Shown: positions 38,251-49,623 of the stretch, piece by piece
Numbering within the stretch: the stretch's first letter is position 1
How the letters are laid out: each line of letters opens with the position of its first letter
Assembly: GCF_004341165.1 (NCBI RefSeq)
Contig: NZ_SLZR01000008.1
Location: 62,001-126,000, forward strand
Direction of reading: 5' to 3'
Length of the DNA stretch: 64,000 nt
Source of the DNA: Reinekea marinisedimentorum
Lineage (GTDB): Bacteria > Pseudomonadota > Gammaproteobacteria > Pseudomonadales > Natronospirillaceae
Position numbers and translations under genes: made by a program
Notes under the pieces: generated by a model
The model's input: only the letters and a program-made list of their open reading frames with translations
Databases searched by the model: none
Told to the model about the DNA's origin: nothing

Positions 38251-38292
38251 TTAGGGGGCGTTTTGGTGAATTTCACCTTGGCTATCCCCTAA
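38251..38292 (+). other. Nested stem-loop structure between pyrG and eno
   Basis: Outer arms TTAGGGG (38251-38257) and CCCCTAA (38286-38292) enclose an inner hairpin GGTGA ATT TCACC (38265-38277). There is no U-tract after it, so a plain intrinsic terminator is unlikely. It starts 8 bases after the pyrG stop and lies 107 bases before eno. Confidence 0.5.
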
Positions 38293-38300
38293 TTCTGTAA

Positions 38301-39701
<1,401 letters not shown>

Positions 39702-39716
39702 TTGTAATGGCAGATT

Positions 39717-39744
39717 CTGAAGGTATCCGCAGCGATACCTTCAG
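39717..39744 (+). terminator. First hairpin after eno
   Basis: A perfect 11-bp stem (CTGAAGGTATC with GATACCTTCAG) and a 6-base loop, without a good U-tract. It probably protects the 3' end of the eno message or acts together with the terminator 17 bases downstream. Confidence 0.6.
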
Positions 39745-39760
39745 CTAAATGCTTGATTTT

Positions 39761-39789
39761 AAAAAAGGGGGCTTGGCTCCCTTTTTTTT
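39761..39789 (+). terminator. Rho-independent terminator after eno
   Basis: AAAAAAGGG pairs with CCCTTTTTT around a short G-C extended loop and is followed by T residues. The A-tract makes it potentially active in both directions. Confidence 0.85.
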
Positions 39790-39829
39790 ATGCGTGAAAA
39801 TAAGCGCACTCATAAGGAAGGTTGAACAG

Positions 39830-40108
39830 ATGCGCCTTGTACAAATTGCATTGCTGGTACTGATCGTCATGCTTCAGTATCGATTCTGGTTTGCAGAAAA
39901 TGGCCATGCAGATAAAAAACGCCTGGAAAAAGAAATCGCAGCCTTAGAACTGGAATTAAAGGTGCAAAAGGCGACAAACGATAAGCTCAGAGCCCGTGTG
40001 GCAGATTTAAAATCCGGTGATGATGCGGTGGAAGAGCTCGCCCGTCAGGATCTCGGGCTGGTTAAGCCGGGAGAGACCTACATCATCGTTGTAGATGAGA
40101 ACAACTAA
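39830..40108 (+). CDS. ftsB: Cell division protein FtsB
   Basis: Single-pass inner-membrane protein that forms the FtsQ-FtsB-FtsL complex of the divisome. 92 aa: a transmembrane helix at about 2-20 (LVQIALLVLIVMLQYRFWF), a leucine-zipper-like coiled coil (about 28-65) and the conserved end LARQDLGLVKPGETYIIV. The ATG at 39830 has AAGGAAGG upstream and gives the usual length; an earlier in-frame start lies in the eno terminator. Its stop shares one base with ispD. Confidence 0.94.
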   Translation: MRLVQIALLVLIVMLQYRFWFAENGHADKKRLEKEIAALELELKVQKATNDKLRARVADLKSGDDAVEELARQDLGLVKPGETYIIVVDENN

Positions 40109-40800
40109 TGGCCGTTCATTTTCTTTTTCCCGCCGGTGGGGTAGGCAGCCGTTTTGGCTCTGATCAGCCCAAGCAGTTAACAGAGATTGCCGGCAGGGCC
40201 GTGATGGCCTGGACTCTGAATGCCTGTTTTGAAACCGACCGCAAGGGGCGTGCCTTCATCGGCTTGTCAGCAGAAGATGCAGCCGGTCAAGCCATCGCTG
40301 CCGGGTATGATGAGCTTGAGGTGTTCACCGCCGGTGGTGAGCGCTTTGAAACCGTTTTGAACGGTCTGAATCATATGCTTGAATCTGTTCATCCATTTGA
40401 TTGGGTGCTGGTACATGATATTGCCCGCCCATGCGTTCAGGCGATAGATATTCAGCGGCTAATTGATACAGTACTGGTTACCCAGATGGGCGGTATTCTG
40501 TGTCAGCCGATTACCGATACCGTCAAGCAGGCCAGCTCTCTGCAGGGTATTCCGAAAACCATTGATCGCTCAACGCTGTGTGCCGCCCAGACACCGCAGT
40601 GCTTTCGTGTGCAGGAGCTGCGCGATGCCCTGCGTAAAGCGCTGGATGACGGAGTGAACGTGACCGATGAAGCCTCTGCAATTGAGCATATTAGCCAGCC
40701 CATGAATCTGGTGGTTGGCTCGTCGGATAACATTAAACTTACTCACCCGGAAGACGCAGCGCTGGTTGAGTTTTACTTAACGCAACAAGGCAGAATTTAA
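40108..40800 (+). CDS. ispD: 2-C-methyl-D-erythritol 4-phosphate cytidylyltransferase
   Basis: Third MEP-pathway enzyme: MEP plus CTP to CDP-ME. 230 aa. The nucleotide-binding loop is [17 protein letters not shown] (family consensus PAAGxGxRM...PKQ), the substrate segment is [10 protein letters not shown] (consensus VHDAARP), and TPQCF and the lysine in [10 protein letters not shown] are conserved. The two small departures from consensus leave the catalytic Arg and Lys in place. One-base overlaps link it to ftsB and ispF. Confidence 0.95.
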   Translation: MAVHFLFPAGGVGSRFGSDQPKQLTEIAGRAVMAWTLNACFETDRKGRAFIGLSAEDAAGQAIAAGYDELEVFTAGGERFETVLNGLNHMLESVHPFDWVLVHDIARPCVQAIDIQRLIDTVLVTQMGGILCQPITDTVKQASSLQGIPKTIDRSTLCAAQTPQCFRVQELRDALRKALDDGVNVTDEASAIEHISQPMNLVVGSSDNIKLTHPEDAALVEFYLTQQGRI

Positions 40801-41291
40801 TGTTCAGAATTGGTCATGGCTACGATGTTCATAAGTTTGACCCGCAAAGCAGCGAGTGTTTGATAAAGCTCGGCGGTATCGATGTTCCCTCGCATCAGGC
40901 GCTACTCGCCCATTCAGACGGTGACGTTGTTCTTCATGCCCTAACCGATGCCCTGCTGGGTGCAATTGCAAAAGGTGACATCGGTGAGCACTTCCCCGAT
41001 ACCGACGAGCAATGGAAAGGGGCTGATTCCGCTGAGTTATTGGTCGAGGTATACAGGTTGGTGACGGTTGAGGGCTACCGGCTGATGAATGCCGACATTA
41101 CCATTGCCGCACAGGCGCCGCGTTTGAAAGATTATAAACGGCCCATGGCCGAGCGAATCGCTGAGCTGCTGGGTACGGCTGTCGGCAACATTAATGTAAA
41201 GGCGACCACAACCGAGAAGCTTGGCTTTGTTGGCCGAAAAGAAGGGATCGCTGTAGATGCGGTATGCCTGCTGGAGAAATCAGCCACGTGA
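40800..41291 (+). CDS. ispF: 2-C-methyl-D-erythritol 2,4-cyclodiphosphate synthase
   Basis: Cyclises CDP-ME 2-phosphate to MEcPP in the MEP pathway; homotrimer. 163 aa with the zinc ligands in GHGYDVHKF (D9, H11) and [21 protein letters not shown] (His), and the MEP-cytosine contacts in [10 protein letters not shown] and [18 protein letters not shown]. It shares a base with ispD and overlaps truD by four bases. Confidence 0.97.
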   Translation: MFRIGHGYDVHKFDPQSSECLIKLGGIDVPSHQALLAHSDGDVVLHALTDALLGAIAKGDIGEHFPDTDEQWKGADSAELLVEVYRLVTVEGYRLMNADITIAAQAPRLKDYKRPMAERIAELLGTAVGNINVKATTTEKLGFVGRKEGIAVDAVCLLEKSAT

Positions 41292-42328
41292 ATCTGAAAT
41301 TTGACTGGCCGCGTGCCCATCGTTTTGACATTACTGAAGGCAGGATTAAACAGCTACCCGAAGATTTCGTCGTTATTGAGCGACTGCCGGAAGAACCCTG
41401 CGGTGAAGGCGAGCATCTGTGGCTAAAAGTCAGAAAAACCGGACAAAATACTCAGTGGCTTGCAAAGCAACTTGCCCGCTGGGCGAACGTAAAGCCTCGT
41501 GATGTCAGCTTTGCCGGCTTAAAAGATCGCCAGGCTGTGACTGAACAAACCTTTTCCGTGCACCTTCCCGGCAAGACAGACCCGGATTTCAGTACCCTGA
41601 ATATCCCCAATGTCGAAATTCTCAGTGCCACCCGTCACTCCAGAAAGCTGAAAACCGGTCAGTTGATTGGTAACCGCTTTGTGATTCGTATTCGCGACTC
41701 GCAGCTGCCGGCCAACCTGCTTGAACAAAACTGGCAGCAGATCACCGAAGCCGGGGTGCCGAATTACTTTGGTGCTCAGCGCTTCGGCATGGGCGGTCAG
41801 AATGTGGAAAAGGGTATTCAGCTACTGAATGGCGCTCGCTTCCCAAGGCACCTGGAATCACTGTTCCTGTCTTCGGTACGCTCCTATCTGTTTAACCTGT
41901 TGCTCGCTGAGCGTGTAAAGGCGGGTACCTGGAACACGCTTATCCCCGGCGACTTCGCACAGTTTACCGAGGGTAAAGCAGGCTTTTACTGCGAGCACCC
42001 CTCTGCTGATGATACTGAACGCTGTGTGCAGGGGCGGCTATCACCCAGCGGCAGCTTGCCTGGTCTTTCCAAAGATGAATTCACTGCGCTGGATGATCGG
42101 GAAGGCACTGTACTGGAAAGCTTTCAGACTGTTATCGAGGCTCTGCACGCCAAAAAGGTCAGCCGTCACTTCCGGAAGTTCAGGGTTATACCCGAGCAAC
42201 CGCACTTTGAGGTTATCGACGGCGACCCGGTCATCTCCTTTTTTCTGCCGGCCGGCTGCTTTGCTACTTCCGTGATTGCAGAGCTATGTCAGTTAACGGA
42301 AGGCGACGGAACCGAATGCCATGAGTAA
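41288..42328 (+). CDS. truD: tRNA pseudouridine(13) synthase TruD
   Basis: Makes pseudouridine at position 13 of tRNA-Glu and others. About 346 aa. The catalytic aspartate is in [14 protein letters not shown]; other TruD segments are [37 protein letters not shown] and an inserted TRUD domain in the middle. The start is probably the GTG at 41288, in a GTGA overlap with ispF; an ATG at 41264 would add eight residues and cannot be excluded. It overlaps pcm by 8 bases. surE, usual after truD, is missing. Confidence 0.94.
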   Translation: MNLKFDWPRAHRFDITEGRIKQLPEDFVVIERLPEEPCGEGEHLWLKVRKTGQNTQWLAKQLARWANVKPRDVSFAGLKDRQAVTEQTFSVHLPGKTDPDFSTLNIPNVEILSATRHSRKLKTGQLIGNRFVIRIRDSQLPANLLEQNWQQITEAGVPNYFGAQRFGMGGQNVEKGIQLLNGARFPRHLESLFLSSVRSYLFNLLLAERVKAGTWNTLIPGDFAQFTEGKAGFYCEHPSADDTERCVQGRLSPSGSLPGLSKDEFTALDDREGTVLESFQTVIEALHAKKVSRHFRKFRVIPEQPHFEVIDGDPVISFFLPAGCFATSVIAELCQLTEGDGTECHE

Positions 42329-42992
42329 GTCGTCGAATCGCGTTCATGGTATTGGTATGACCTCTGCCCGCACCCGTACCCGCATGATCGATCGTCTGGT
42401 TGAGCAGGGAATTACCAATTCAAAGGTGTTGGCCTGTTTCGAAGCCGTACCCCGGCACCTGTTTGTTGATGAGGCACTGGGCCACAAAGCCTACGAAGAT
42501 ATGTCGGTGCCTATTGGCTACGCACAAACGCTGTCGCAGCCCTATATCGTTGCCAGAATGTCTGAGCTTGTTATGCAGGCGCCTCACCATGAACGGGTTC
42601 TTGAAATTGGTACCGGCTCTGGCTTTCAAACCTGTGTGCTGGCGAACCTGGTCGATGAAGTCTGCTCCGTTGAACGTATTAAGCCGTTGCAGGAAAAGGC
42701 GCGTGAGCGACTGGCCACACTGAAGCTGAGAAATGTGCGGCTGAAACTGGATGATGGATTCTTTGGCTGGCCGGAAGAAGCCCCTTTTGACGTAATTATC
42801 GGCACAGCAGCACCCCATGAGCCTCCGAAGGAATTGCTCGATCAGCTGATCCCTGACGGCGGCCGACTCATTATGCCCATCGGTGAAGTAGATCAATATC
42901 TGACGGTTATTGATAAAAACGATGACGAACTAGTGATACAGAAAATTGAACCGGTTGTTTTTGTACCGATGTTGAGTGGAGTAAAAAAATAA
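42321..42992 (+). CDS. pcm: [20 protein letters not shown] O-methyltransferase
   Basis: Repairs isoaspartyl residues in ageing proteins using S-adenosylmethionine; part of stationary-phase survival with rpoS downstream. 223 aa. SAM-binding motif I is VLEIGTGSGFQTCVLA; PCMT signatures PRHLFVDEALGHKAYEDMSVPIG-type region and IIGTAAPHEPPKELLDQL are present. The normally conserved neighbour surE is absent. It overlaps truD by 8 bases and shares a base with the DUF368 gene. Confidence 0.96.
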   Translation: MSKSSNRVHGIGMTSARTRTRMIDRLVEQGITNSKVLACFEAVPRHLFVDEALGHKAYEDMSVPIGYAQTLSQPYIVARMSELVMQAPHHERVLEIGTGSGFQTCVLANLVDEVCSVERIKPLQEKARERLATLKLRNVRLKLDDGFFGWPEEAPFDVIIGTAAPHEPPKELLDQLIPDGGRLIMPIGEVDQYLTVIDKNDDELVIQKIEPVVFVPMLSGVKK

Positions 42993-43861
42993 TGCGCAAG
43001 CAAGCTATCGGCTGGATATTAAAGGGCGCGGCCATGGGCGCTGCCGATGCGGTCCCGGGTGTTTCCGGTGGAACGATTGCATTAATCACCGGCATTTATG
43101 AACGCTTCATTGCCGCACTGGCAGGCATTCGCCCCGCTTTACTGCCCCTGGTGATACAGGGTAAATGGAAAAAACTATGGCTGGAGGTGGACGGTAATTT
43201 CTTGCTGTGCCTCGGTATCGGTATTCTGTTCAGCCTGATCACCGTGCTAAATCTGCTGCATGTACTTTTGGCTGTGGCTGCCCCGGTTGTCTGGTCTTTT
43301 TTTATGGGGGTTATTCTACTCTCGCTGGTTCATTTGGTGCGTGAGCATCAATGGGGCACTAAAGATCTGCTGCTGTTTGCGTCGGGGCTGGCTATGTCGG
43401 TTATGTTGGTGTTTATGACGGCCATAGATGCTGGCTCAAGCCCGCTTGTGTTGTTCCTGGGCGGTGCGCTGGCCATTTCCGCAATGCTGCTTCCGGGTAT
43501 TTCCGGATCCTTTATTCTGTTGCTGCTCGGTATATACCCGCAAGTGGTGGAGGCCGTGCATGAAAAAGACCTGATGGTCATCCTTTGGGTTGGCCTGGGT
43601 TGTGTAGCCGGCATATTAAGTTTCAGTAAATTTCTTCAATGGCTGATGTCCCGCTGGCATGATTCGGTGCTAAGTTTCATGTTGGGTGTCATAGCAGGCG
43701 CACTGATTAAGGTGTGGCCATGGCAAGGTGGCGGCAGCTGGTACGGCCCCTTGTCTTATGAGGTACAAACAGGGGAAGCTGCCTGGTTGCTGATCAGTGT
43801 TTTGGTATTTCTGTCCGGCTGCCTGCTTACCCATTTTCTATACAAAAGGTCAGGTGTTTGA
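42992..43861 (+). CDS. DUF368 membrane protein, candidate undecaprenyl-phosphate translocase (PopT type)
   Basis: A 289-aa polytopic membrane protein with about eight or nine helices. The DUF368 hallmarks appear twice, AADAVPGVSGGTIALITGIYE near the N-terminus and LLPGISGSFILLLLGIY in the middle, which suggests an internally duplicated transporter fold. Members of this family in Vibrio and Staphylococcus (PopT) were recently shown to return undecaprenyl phosphate across the membrane; that function is carried over by family membership only. It shares one base with pcm and precedes nlpD by 182 AT-rich bases. Confidence 0.88.
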   Translation: MRKQAIGWILKGAAMGAADAVPGVSGGTIALITGIYERFIAALAGIRPALLPLVIQGKWKKLWLEVDGNFLLCLGIGILFSLITVLNLLHVLLAVAAPVVWSFFMGVILLSLVHLVREHQWGTKDLLLFASGLAMSVMLVFMTAIDAGSSPLVLFLGGALAISAMLLPGISGSFILLLLGIYPQVVEAVHEKDLMVILWVGLGCVAGILSFSKFLQWLMSRWHDSVLSFMLGVIAGALIKVWPWQGGGSWYGPLSYEVQTGEAAWLLISVLVFLSGCLLTHFLYKRSGV

Positions 43862-44043
43862 ATTAAATCAAGTCGGTTCTGCCAATTAAATCTCAAAATG
43901 CACTTAATCTGCTTGATTGGTTAGACTTATTTGGAATTAAAGTTTTATTTTAAATTTCTTTTTAGTATGTTCTGATAGGTTTTAACGGCGTTCATCCGAA
44001 GTTTTCACTGTAGAACGCATCCAGACTCGAGGTGATATATACA

Positions 44044-44859
44044 GTGTTTTGTGTGTCAAAAAACAGTATAGTTTTTGTCATTATTCTGATGCTGACATCC
44101 TGTTTGAACAGTGAACGTTATGCTTCTCTGGAAAAACGGGGCACGCCCGATTGGCAGCAAACCAAGCCTGCGGCTAAGTCGGTACAGCCTTCAAATTACA
44201 GGCCGGACTATTACCTGGTTAAACCGGGTGACACCCTTTACTCCATAGCCTTCCGTTTCGGGCTGGACTATAAAAAGCTCGCGAAAGCTAACGGTATCGG
44301 CTCAGATTTTCGGATATTTGAAGGTCAGTCGCTCAAACTGAGCGAACAAATTCCAGTCTCTAAAACCGCGTCTGCTTCGGTAAAAACCACTAAAACGACC
44401 AAGAACAGCAGTGTTCAGAACTCGGTTACAAATACTAACAGTCAGAAAAATGACGCTTCTGTGAAAGCGAGTCTAAATGACAAGTCTAAGGCGGCATCAT
44501 GGGTTTGGCCGCACGACGGGAAAATAGTGCGAGCTTTTAGTTCCAGGGTGTCGGATAGAAAAGGCATTGATATCGGCGGTCGAATTGGAGATTCTGTAGT
44601 TGCAGCGGCGACAGGAACTGTCGTTTATGCAGGTGATGGACTACCCGGTTACGGCAATCTGATCATCGTTGAACATACGAATTCCTTTTTAAGCGCGTAT
44701 GCCTTTACAGAGAGAATTCTGGTAAACGAGAAAGATAGCGTAGCTGCCGGGCAGAAAATCGCAACGATGGGTAAGCAGGGAGACCAGCCCGGCTTGCACT
44801 TCGAAATTCGTCAGGATGGTAAGCCGGTAAATCCTATTCAGTATTTGCCGAAGCGTTAA
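44044..44859 (+). CDS. nlpD: Lipoprotein NlpD, LysM plus degenerate LytM (amidase activator)
   Basis: Outer-membrane lipoprotein that activates the septal amidase AmiC for daughter-cell separation. About 271 aa: lipobox LTSC, LysM peptidoglycan-binding domain ([22 protein letters not shown] onwards in about 20-residue pieces), a Ser/Thr/Lys-rich linker, and a C-terminal M23 fold. The fold lacks the metal ligands: the first His is replaced (KGIDIGG) and the loop reads SAYAFTER where E. coli NlpD has His. So it is a regulator, not a peptidase. I chose the GTG at 44044, seven bases after AGGTGAT; GTGs at 44032 and 44053 are alternatives. rpoS follows. Confidence 0.93.
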   Translation: MFCVSKNSIVFVIILMLTSCLNSERYASLEKRGTPDWQQTKPAAKSVQPSNYRPDYYLVKPGDTLYSIAFRFGLDYKKLAKANGIGSDFRIFEGQSLKLSEQIPVSKTASASVKTTKTTKNSSVQNSVTNTNSQKNDASVKASLNDKSKAASWVWPHDGKIVRAFSSRVSDRKGIDIGGRIGDSVVAAATGTVVYAGDGLPGYGNLIIVEHTNSFLSAYAFTERILVNEKDSVAAGQKIATMGKQGDQPGLHFEIRQDGKPVNPIQYLPKR

Positions 44860-44911
44860 AGACTTCACCATTCTGACCGATATAAGAAGCTCAGCAAAAC
44901 AGGTGAATACT

Positions 44912-45946
44912 ATGACTGAACTCAGGGATAATGCCGCTAATATTGCCGACGACCAGATTACAGCCTTCAAAGATTTAATGTCCGGGGCTGAATTTGAATC
45001 AGAAAATTCTCACGTTGAAAAAGAAGATTATAACGGCTTCGATTCTGACGATTCCTCGAAAGACGAAGGTGAGTTTCAGGAGGCGCTCAATGCCAATGGA
45101 AACCTACAGCGTTCTCTCGATGCTACACAGCTTTACCTGAACGAAATCGGCTTCTCGCCGCTGTTAAGCCCGGAAGAAGAGGTTTACTTTGCCCGTCTGG
45201 CGCGTAAAGGTGAGCCTGCCGGTCGTAAGCGCATGATCGAAAGTAACCTGCGTCTGGTCGTGAAAATTGCACGTCGCTACCTCAATCGCGGTCTGACACT
45301 GTTGGATCTGATCGAAGAAGGTAACCTCGGTTTAATCCGTGCAGTCGAGAAGTTTGACCCCGAGCGTGGCTTCCGCTTTTCAACCTATGCTACCTGGTGG
45401 ATCCGTCAAACTATTGAACGGGCCATCATGAATCAGACCCGCACCATTCGCCTGCCGATTCATGTTGTAAAAGAATTAAATGTTTACCTGCGTGCTGCCC
45501 GTGAGCTGTCTCAGAAGCTGGATCACGAGCCTACGCCGGAAGACATCGCGTTTCTGCTGGAAAAACCGGTAGAAGACGTTAAGAAAATGCTCGCACTGAA
45601 CGAGCGCGTAACCTCTGTCGATACACCTATTGGCCATACCTCCGATAAAAACCTGTTGGATACCATTGCTGATGAACGAGCCAATGACCCTTCTGATGCA
45701 CTGCAGGAAGATGATCTGAAGGCCAGCATTGATCGCTGGTTGGACGAGCTGTCAGAAAAGCAGCGTGAAGTGGTCGCCCGTCGCTTTGGTCTGCGTGGCT
45801 ATGAAACAAGCACTCTTGAAGATGTAGGCCGTGAAATTGGGTTAACCCGTGAGCGTGTTCGCCAGATTCAAGTCGAGTCTTTACGCAGGTTGCGGGATAT
45901 TATGGAGAAGCAAGGGCTGACTTCTACCGCACTGTTTGGAGTTTAG
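44912..45946 (+). CDS. rpoS: RNA polymerase sigma factor RpoS
   Basis: Stationary-phase and general stress sigma factor (sigma-S). 344 aa with regions 1.2 ([21 protein letters not shown]), 2 ([20 protein letters not shown] then [17 protein letters not shown]), 3 ([18 protein letters not shown]) and 4 ([21 protein letters not shown]). The ATG at 44912 has AGG eight bases upstream; a GTG at 44903 overlaps that site. The nlpD-rpoS arrangement usually places a main rpoS promoter inside nlpD. A terminator follows. Confidence 0.97.
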   Translation: MTELRDNAANIADDQITAFKDLMSGAEFESENSHVEKEDYNGFDSDDSSKDEGEFQEALNANGNLQRSLDATQLYLNEIGFSPLLSPEEEVYFARLARKGEPAGRKRMIESNLRLVVKIARRYLNRGLTLLDLIEEGNLGLIRAVEKFDPERGFRFSTYATWWIRQTIERAIMNQTRTIRLPIHVVKELNVYLRAARELSQKLDHEPTPEDIAFLLEKPVEDVKKMLALNERVTSVDTPIGHTSDKNLLDTIADERANDPSDALQEDDLKASIDRWLDELSEKQREVVARRFGLRGYETSTLEDVGREIGLTRERVRQIQVESLRRLRDIMEKQGLTSTALFGV

Positions 45947-45979
45947 AACCTGAAATAAGCTATCAGGCTGCAGTACTTT

Positions 45980-46015
45980 AGCCCGCTTTACGCGGGCTTC
46001 TTTCGTTTTGCGGTA
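45980..46015 (+). terminator. Terminator after rpoS
   Basis: AGCCCGC, loop TTTAC, GCGGGCT (45980-45998), then TCTTTCGTTTT. It separates rpoS from the convergent fdxA. The 104-base gap holds no repeated GGA loops, so no RsmZ-type RNA is visible here. Confidence 0.8.
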
Positions 46016-46050
46016 TTGAAAACCACAAAGGAGGCAGGCAGGTTTCTGGA

Positions 46051-46374
46051 TTAGCGCTCTAATGCAGCGCGTTTGCCGGGAACGCCGTTTTGTTCATCCG
46101 CATCCGGCAGAGGGTCTTTCTGCTCAGTAATATTTGGCCAAACCTCTGCCAGCTCAGCGTTCAGTTCGATAAAGTCGATTTGATCCGCCGGAACCTCATC
46201 TTCAGACAGGATGGCTTCGGCCGGGCATTCTGGCTCGCACAACGCACAATCGATGCACTCATCCGGGTGAATAACCAGAAAATTTGGACCCTCATAGAAG
46301 CAGTCTACCGGGCAGACCTCTACGCAATCGGTGTATTTGCACTTAATGCAGTTTTCTAAAACAACAAATGCCAT
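46051..46374 (-). CDS. fdxA: Seven-iron ferredoxin FdxA
   Basis: Small electron carrier with one [3Fe-4S] and one [4Fe-4S] cluster. 107 aa, very acidic. Cluster cysteines: C9, C17, C21 with C50 region, and the [12 protein letters not shown] motif (C40, C43, C46, C50). The first set lacks a full CXXCXXC in the spacing of 8Fe ferredoxins, which fits a 7Fe type. AAGGAAGAG precedes the ATG. Position between rpoS and mutS is the pseudomonad-type order. Confidence 0.94.
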   Translation of the reverse strand: MAFVVLENCIKCKYTDCVEVCPVDCFYEGPNFLVIHPDECIDCALCEPECPAEAILSEDEVPADQIDFIELNAELAEVWPNITEQKDPLPDADEQNGVPGKRAALER

Positions 46375-46500
46375 TGAATTATCTCTTCCTTAGTTTTGGC
46401 TAATAGTAGTGCCAGAGTTTGGATGCCTCAATTAAAAATTCAGGTCATTAAGTATGGGCGTTATTCTAAAAGTGAATAAACAACGCCAGTGACCTGCTTT

Positions 46501-49074
46501 TTACAGCTTGTCCCGTTGTTGGTACAGCCATTCCAGCGCCTGTCTGGGTGTTAAATCGTCAAGGCTCAGTGCTCTCAGGCTTTCGGCCACTGGGTGTTCT
46601 GATACCGCAAACAGGTCTGCCTGGGCGGGAATGTCGCCCTGTGTTACCGGTTTGGAAGCTGCCGCAGGTGCTGGTGTGCCTTCAAGTGTATCGAGTTTGA
46701 ATTTTGCCTGAGTAATTACTTCTGTTGGCAGGCCAGCGAGCCTGGCTACCTGTATACCATAGCTCTGGGAAGCCGGTCCGGGTTGAACGCGATGCAGAAA
46801 GACCAGTTTGTCCTGGTGCTCGGTGGCATCGAGGTGAACATTGCTGGCCGCGCTGAATGTTTCTGCCAGGGCTGTCATTTCAAAGTAGTGGGTGGCAAAG
46901 AGGGTCAGCGCTTTTATCTCGCCGACCAGATGACTGGCGCTGGCCCAGGCCAGTGACAGGCCGTCAAAGGTGCTGGTTCCGCGACCGACTTCGTCCATGA
47001 TAACCAGGCTTTTATTGCTGGCGTTATTGAGGATGCTGGCGGTTTCTGTCATTTCTACCATAAAGGTAGAGCGGCCGCCTGCAATGTCATCGGAAGAGCC
47101 CATACGAGTGAAGATGCGATCGAGCTGGCCAATGCTGGCGGACTCTGCCGGTACATAGCTGCCAATTGAGGCGAGCAGCGCGATGACCGCAACCTGGCGC
47201 ATATAGGTCGATTTACCGCCCATGTTGGGCCCGGTAATGACCTGCATACAGGTTTCCGGCGTTAGTTCGGTATCGTTCGGTACAAATGGCGTTTCCAGCA
47301 GCGATTCCACAACCGGGTGTCGGCCGGCTGAGATTTTAATGCCCGGTTCTGCGGAAAGGCTCGGCGCTGTCCAGTTGAATTTGTCAGCGCAGGCTGCCAG
47401 GTTGGTCAGAACATCCAGCTCAATCAGGGCCTGACAAAAGGTTTGCAGCGGTAACAGGTCGCCAGCAAGCGTTTGTACCAGCTGGTCATAAAGGAACTTC
47501 TCCCGTGCTAAAGCCCGGCTTCGCGCACTCAGGGCTTTATCCTCAAAGGTTTTCAGCTCCGGGGTTATAAAGCGTTCGGCATTCTTCAGGGTCTGACGAC
47601 GAATGTATTCTGTTGGCGCGTCACCAGACTGGGCTTTACTGATCTCAATATAGTAGCCATGAACCCGGTTATAGCCGACCTTTAGGGTCGAGAGCCCGGT
47701 GCGCTCGCGCTCACTGGTTTCCAGGTTGGTTAAGAATTCACCGGCATTGCTGTCCAGTCCGCGCAGCTCGTCCAGTTCGGCATCATAGCCTTCGGCGATG
47801 ACGCCGCCTTCGCGAATAACCACCGGAGGGTTTTCTTTAATTGCTGCAGATATTTCTTTCAGCCATGCAGGGTTTGCCTGAAGTTCGCCCTTCAGCCGGT
47901 TCAGCAGCGGTGAATCGCATTCTGCCAGCTGTGCCTGTAATGCCGGGATTGCCTCCAGCGCTTCGCGCAGACGGATTAAATCGCGCGGGCGTGCCGAGAG
48001 CAGGCCAACCCGGCTGAGTACCCGCTCGACATCGCCGATCGGCTTCATAATGCTGATAAATTGTTCGAAGCGAAAATCACCCAGCAGAGTGCTTACTGCT
48101 GCCAGGCGATCGTTAAGTGTATTGTGCGAGCGCAGTGGCCTGTTGAGCCAGCGCCGCAGCATGCGGCTGCCCATTGCTGTGCTGCACATATCCATCAGTG
48201 CAAACAGGGTGTTTTCGGATTCGCCGCGGATGTTGATGTCAATTTCCAGGTTTCGGCGCGTGGCAGCATCCAGGATTACGCTGTCATTGTGGTATTCGGG
48301 CGTCAGAGATCGAATATGGGGCAGGTCGCTTTTCTGGGTTTCGCGGGCGTAATTGAGCAGGCAGCCGGCTGCGCAAATGGCGCTGTGCATTTCATCGACC
48401 CCGAAACCGCTCAGGTCTTTAGTGCCCAGCTGAGAGGTCAGGTTTTCTATTGCGCTGTCGTAATCAAACAGCCATTCCGGTTGTGCCCGAAAGGCGGGTT
48501 TGGCGTAGATTTCAGGCGGCTGAGCGCCTTCCGAATAGAGCAGTTCGCTGGGTTTCAGGCGCTCCAGCTCACTGGTTAAATCCTGCGCGGTTTTCAGTTC
48601 CATCAGGTTGAACCGGCCACTGGCCATATCCAGTGTTGCCAGGCCCCAGTTGCTGTTTACCGTGTATATTGCGGCCAGAAGAGATTCTTTTCTGTCCTGA
48701 AGAAAGGCTTCGTCACTGAGCGTGCCTGGTGTCAGTACTCTGACAACCTTACGCTCTACCGGCCCTTTGCTGGCAGCCGGGTCGCCGACTTGTTCGCAAA
48801 TCGCAACGGTACGGCCGGTCTGCACCAGTCGGGCTATGTAGCCTTCCGCTGCGTGGAACGGAATGCCGGCCATGGGGATCGGTTCACCATTGCTGTGGCC
48901 GCGCTTGGTCAGTGTAATGTCGAGCAGCCTGGAGGCTTCTTTGGCGTCGTCAAAGAACAGCTCATAAAAGTCACCCATTCGGTAAAACAGCAGATCGTCA
49001 GGATGCTGCTTCTTTAATTTGAAGTATTGCTGCATCATGGGGGTGTGTTTTGCGGTTGCGTCTTGCTTGCTCAT
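46501..49074 (-). CDS. mutS: DNA mismatch repair protein MutS
   Basis: Recognises mismatches and small loops and recruits MutL. 857 aa (E. coli 853). The mismatch-binding [15 protein letters not shown] (Phe-x-Glu wedge) is at about 34-48; clamp and lever helices follow; the ATPase has Walker [14 protein letters not shown] near 615 and Walker B in [16 protein letters not shown]. The C-terminal helix-turn-helix and the tetramerisation tail ([19 protein letters not shown]) are present. Divergent from the cinA-type gene with a 75-base gap. Confidence 0.98.
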   Translation of the reverse strand: MSKQDATAKHTPMMQQYFKLKKQHPDDLLFYRMGDFYELFFDDAKEASRLLDITLTKRGHSNGEPIPMAGIPFHAAEGYIARLVQTGRTVAICEQVGDPAASKGPVERKVVRVLTPGTLSDEAFLQDRKESLLAAIYTVNSNWGLATLDMASGRFNLMELKTAQDLTSELERLKPSELLYSEGAQPPEIYAKPAFRAQPEWLFDYDSAIENLTSQLGTKDLSGFGVDEMHSAICAAGCLLNYARETQKSDLPHIRSLTPEYHNDSVILDAATRRNLEIDINIRGESENTLFALMDMCSTAMGSRMLRRWLNRPLRSHNTLNDRLAAVSTLLGDFRFEQFISIMKPIGDVERVLSRVGLLSARPRDLIRLREALEAIPALQAQLAECDSPLLNRLKGELQANPAWLKEISAAIKENPPVVIREGGVIAEGYDAELDELRGLDSNAGEFLTNLETSERERTGLSTLKVGYNRVHGYYIEISKAQSGDAPTEYIRRQTLKNAERFITPELKTFEDKALSARSRALAREKFLYDQLVQTLAGDLLPLQTFCQALIELDVLTNLAACADKFNWTAPSLSAEPGIKISAGRHPVVESLLETPFVPNDTELTPETCMQVITGPNMGGKSTYMRQVAVIALLASIGSYVPAESASIGQLDRIFTRMGSSDDIAGGRSTFMVEMTETASILNNASNKSLVIMDEVGRGTSTFDGLSLAWASASHLVGEIKALTLFATHYFEMTALAETFSAASNVHLDATEHQDKLVFLHRVQPGPASQSYGIQVARLAGLPTEVITQAKFKLDTLEGTPAPAAASKPVTQGDIPAQADLFAVSEHPVAESLRALSLDDLTPRQALEWLYQQRDKL

Positions 49075-49149
49075 GCTTTACCAAGTGTCTGAAATTTACG
49101 GACCGGCAATGGTATGCCATTCCGGTTTTAATCAAAACCCGGAGGCTAT

Positions 49150-49620
49150 ATGCAGATTGATGAATTAGCGCGCTTATTGGTTGCACGGAATGAAACTCTG
49201 GCAACGGTAGAGTCCTGCACCGGCGGTGGAATCGCCAAGTTGTGTACCGACCTGGCAGGTAGCTCCGAGTGGTTTCTGGGCGCCGTTGTGACCTATTCAA
49301 ACGAGATGAAAATTAAGCTGGGTGTACAGTCCGCAACCATTGAGCAGTATGGCGCGGTCAGTTGTGAGGTCACAGAGCAGATGGCCGAATGCGGCCGTAA
49401 CTATGCTGCTTCCGCTTGGGCACTGTCGGTCAGCGGCATTGCCGGACCGGGTGGTGGCACTGAATCCAAGCCGGTTGGCACGGTCTGTTTCAGCTGGGCA
49501 AATGGTAAAAAAGTATGGTCTGAAAAAAGACTCTTTAGCGGCGATCGCCAGCAGGTACGCGACCAGGCAGCGGATTATGCCTTGGTGCGATTAGTTGAAT
49601 TGCTGAGCAAGCAAAATTAG
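49150..49620 (+). CDS. pncC: Nicotinamide-nucleotide amidase (CinA C-terminal domain)
   Basis: Deamidates NMN to nicotinic acid mononucleotide in NAD recycling. 156 aa, only the CinA C-terminal domain, without the N-terminal MoaB-like part; this is the usual stand-alone form beside recA in gammaproteobacteria. Family motifs: TVESCTGGGIAKLCTDLAG, VVTYSNEMKIKLGV and SVSGIAGPGGGTESKPVGTV. It lies 72 bases ahead of recA. Confidence 0.93.
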   Translation: MQIDELARLLVARNETLATVESCTGGGIAKLCTDLAGSSEWFLGAVVTYSNEMKIKLGVQSATIEQYGAVSCEVTEQMAECGRNYAASAWALSVSGIAGPGGGTESKPVGTVCFSWANGKKVWSEKRLFSGDRQQVRDQAADYALVRLVELLSKQN

Positions 49621-49623
49621 CGC

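Noticed and set aside
45947..46050. Possible RsmZ-type small RNA between rpoS and fdxA, where pseudomonads encode one.
   Set aside because: The gap is only 104 bases, contains a terminator and lacks repeated GGA hairpin loops.
49150..49620. The 156-aa cinA-type gene as a truncated CinA.
   Set aside because: Stand-alone C-terminal-domain forms next to recA are the normal state in gammaproteobacteria, so it is not a broken gene.
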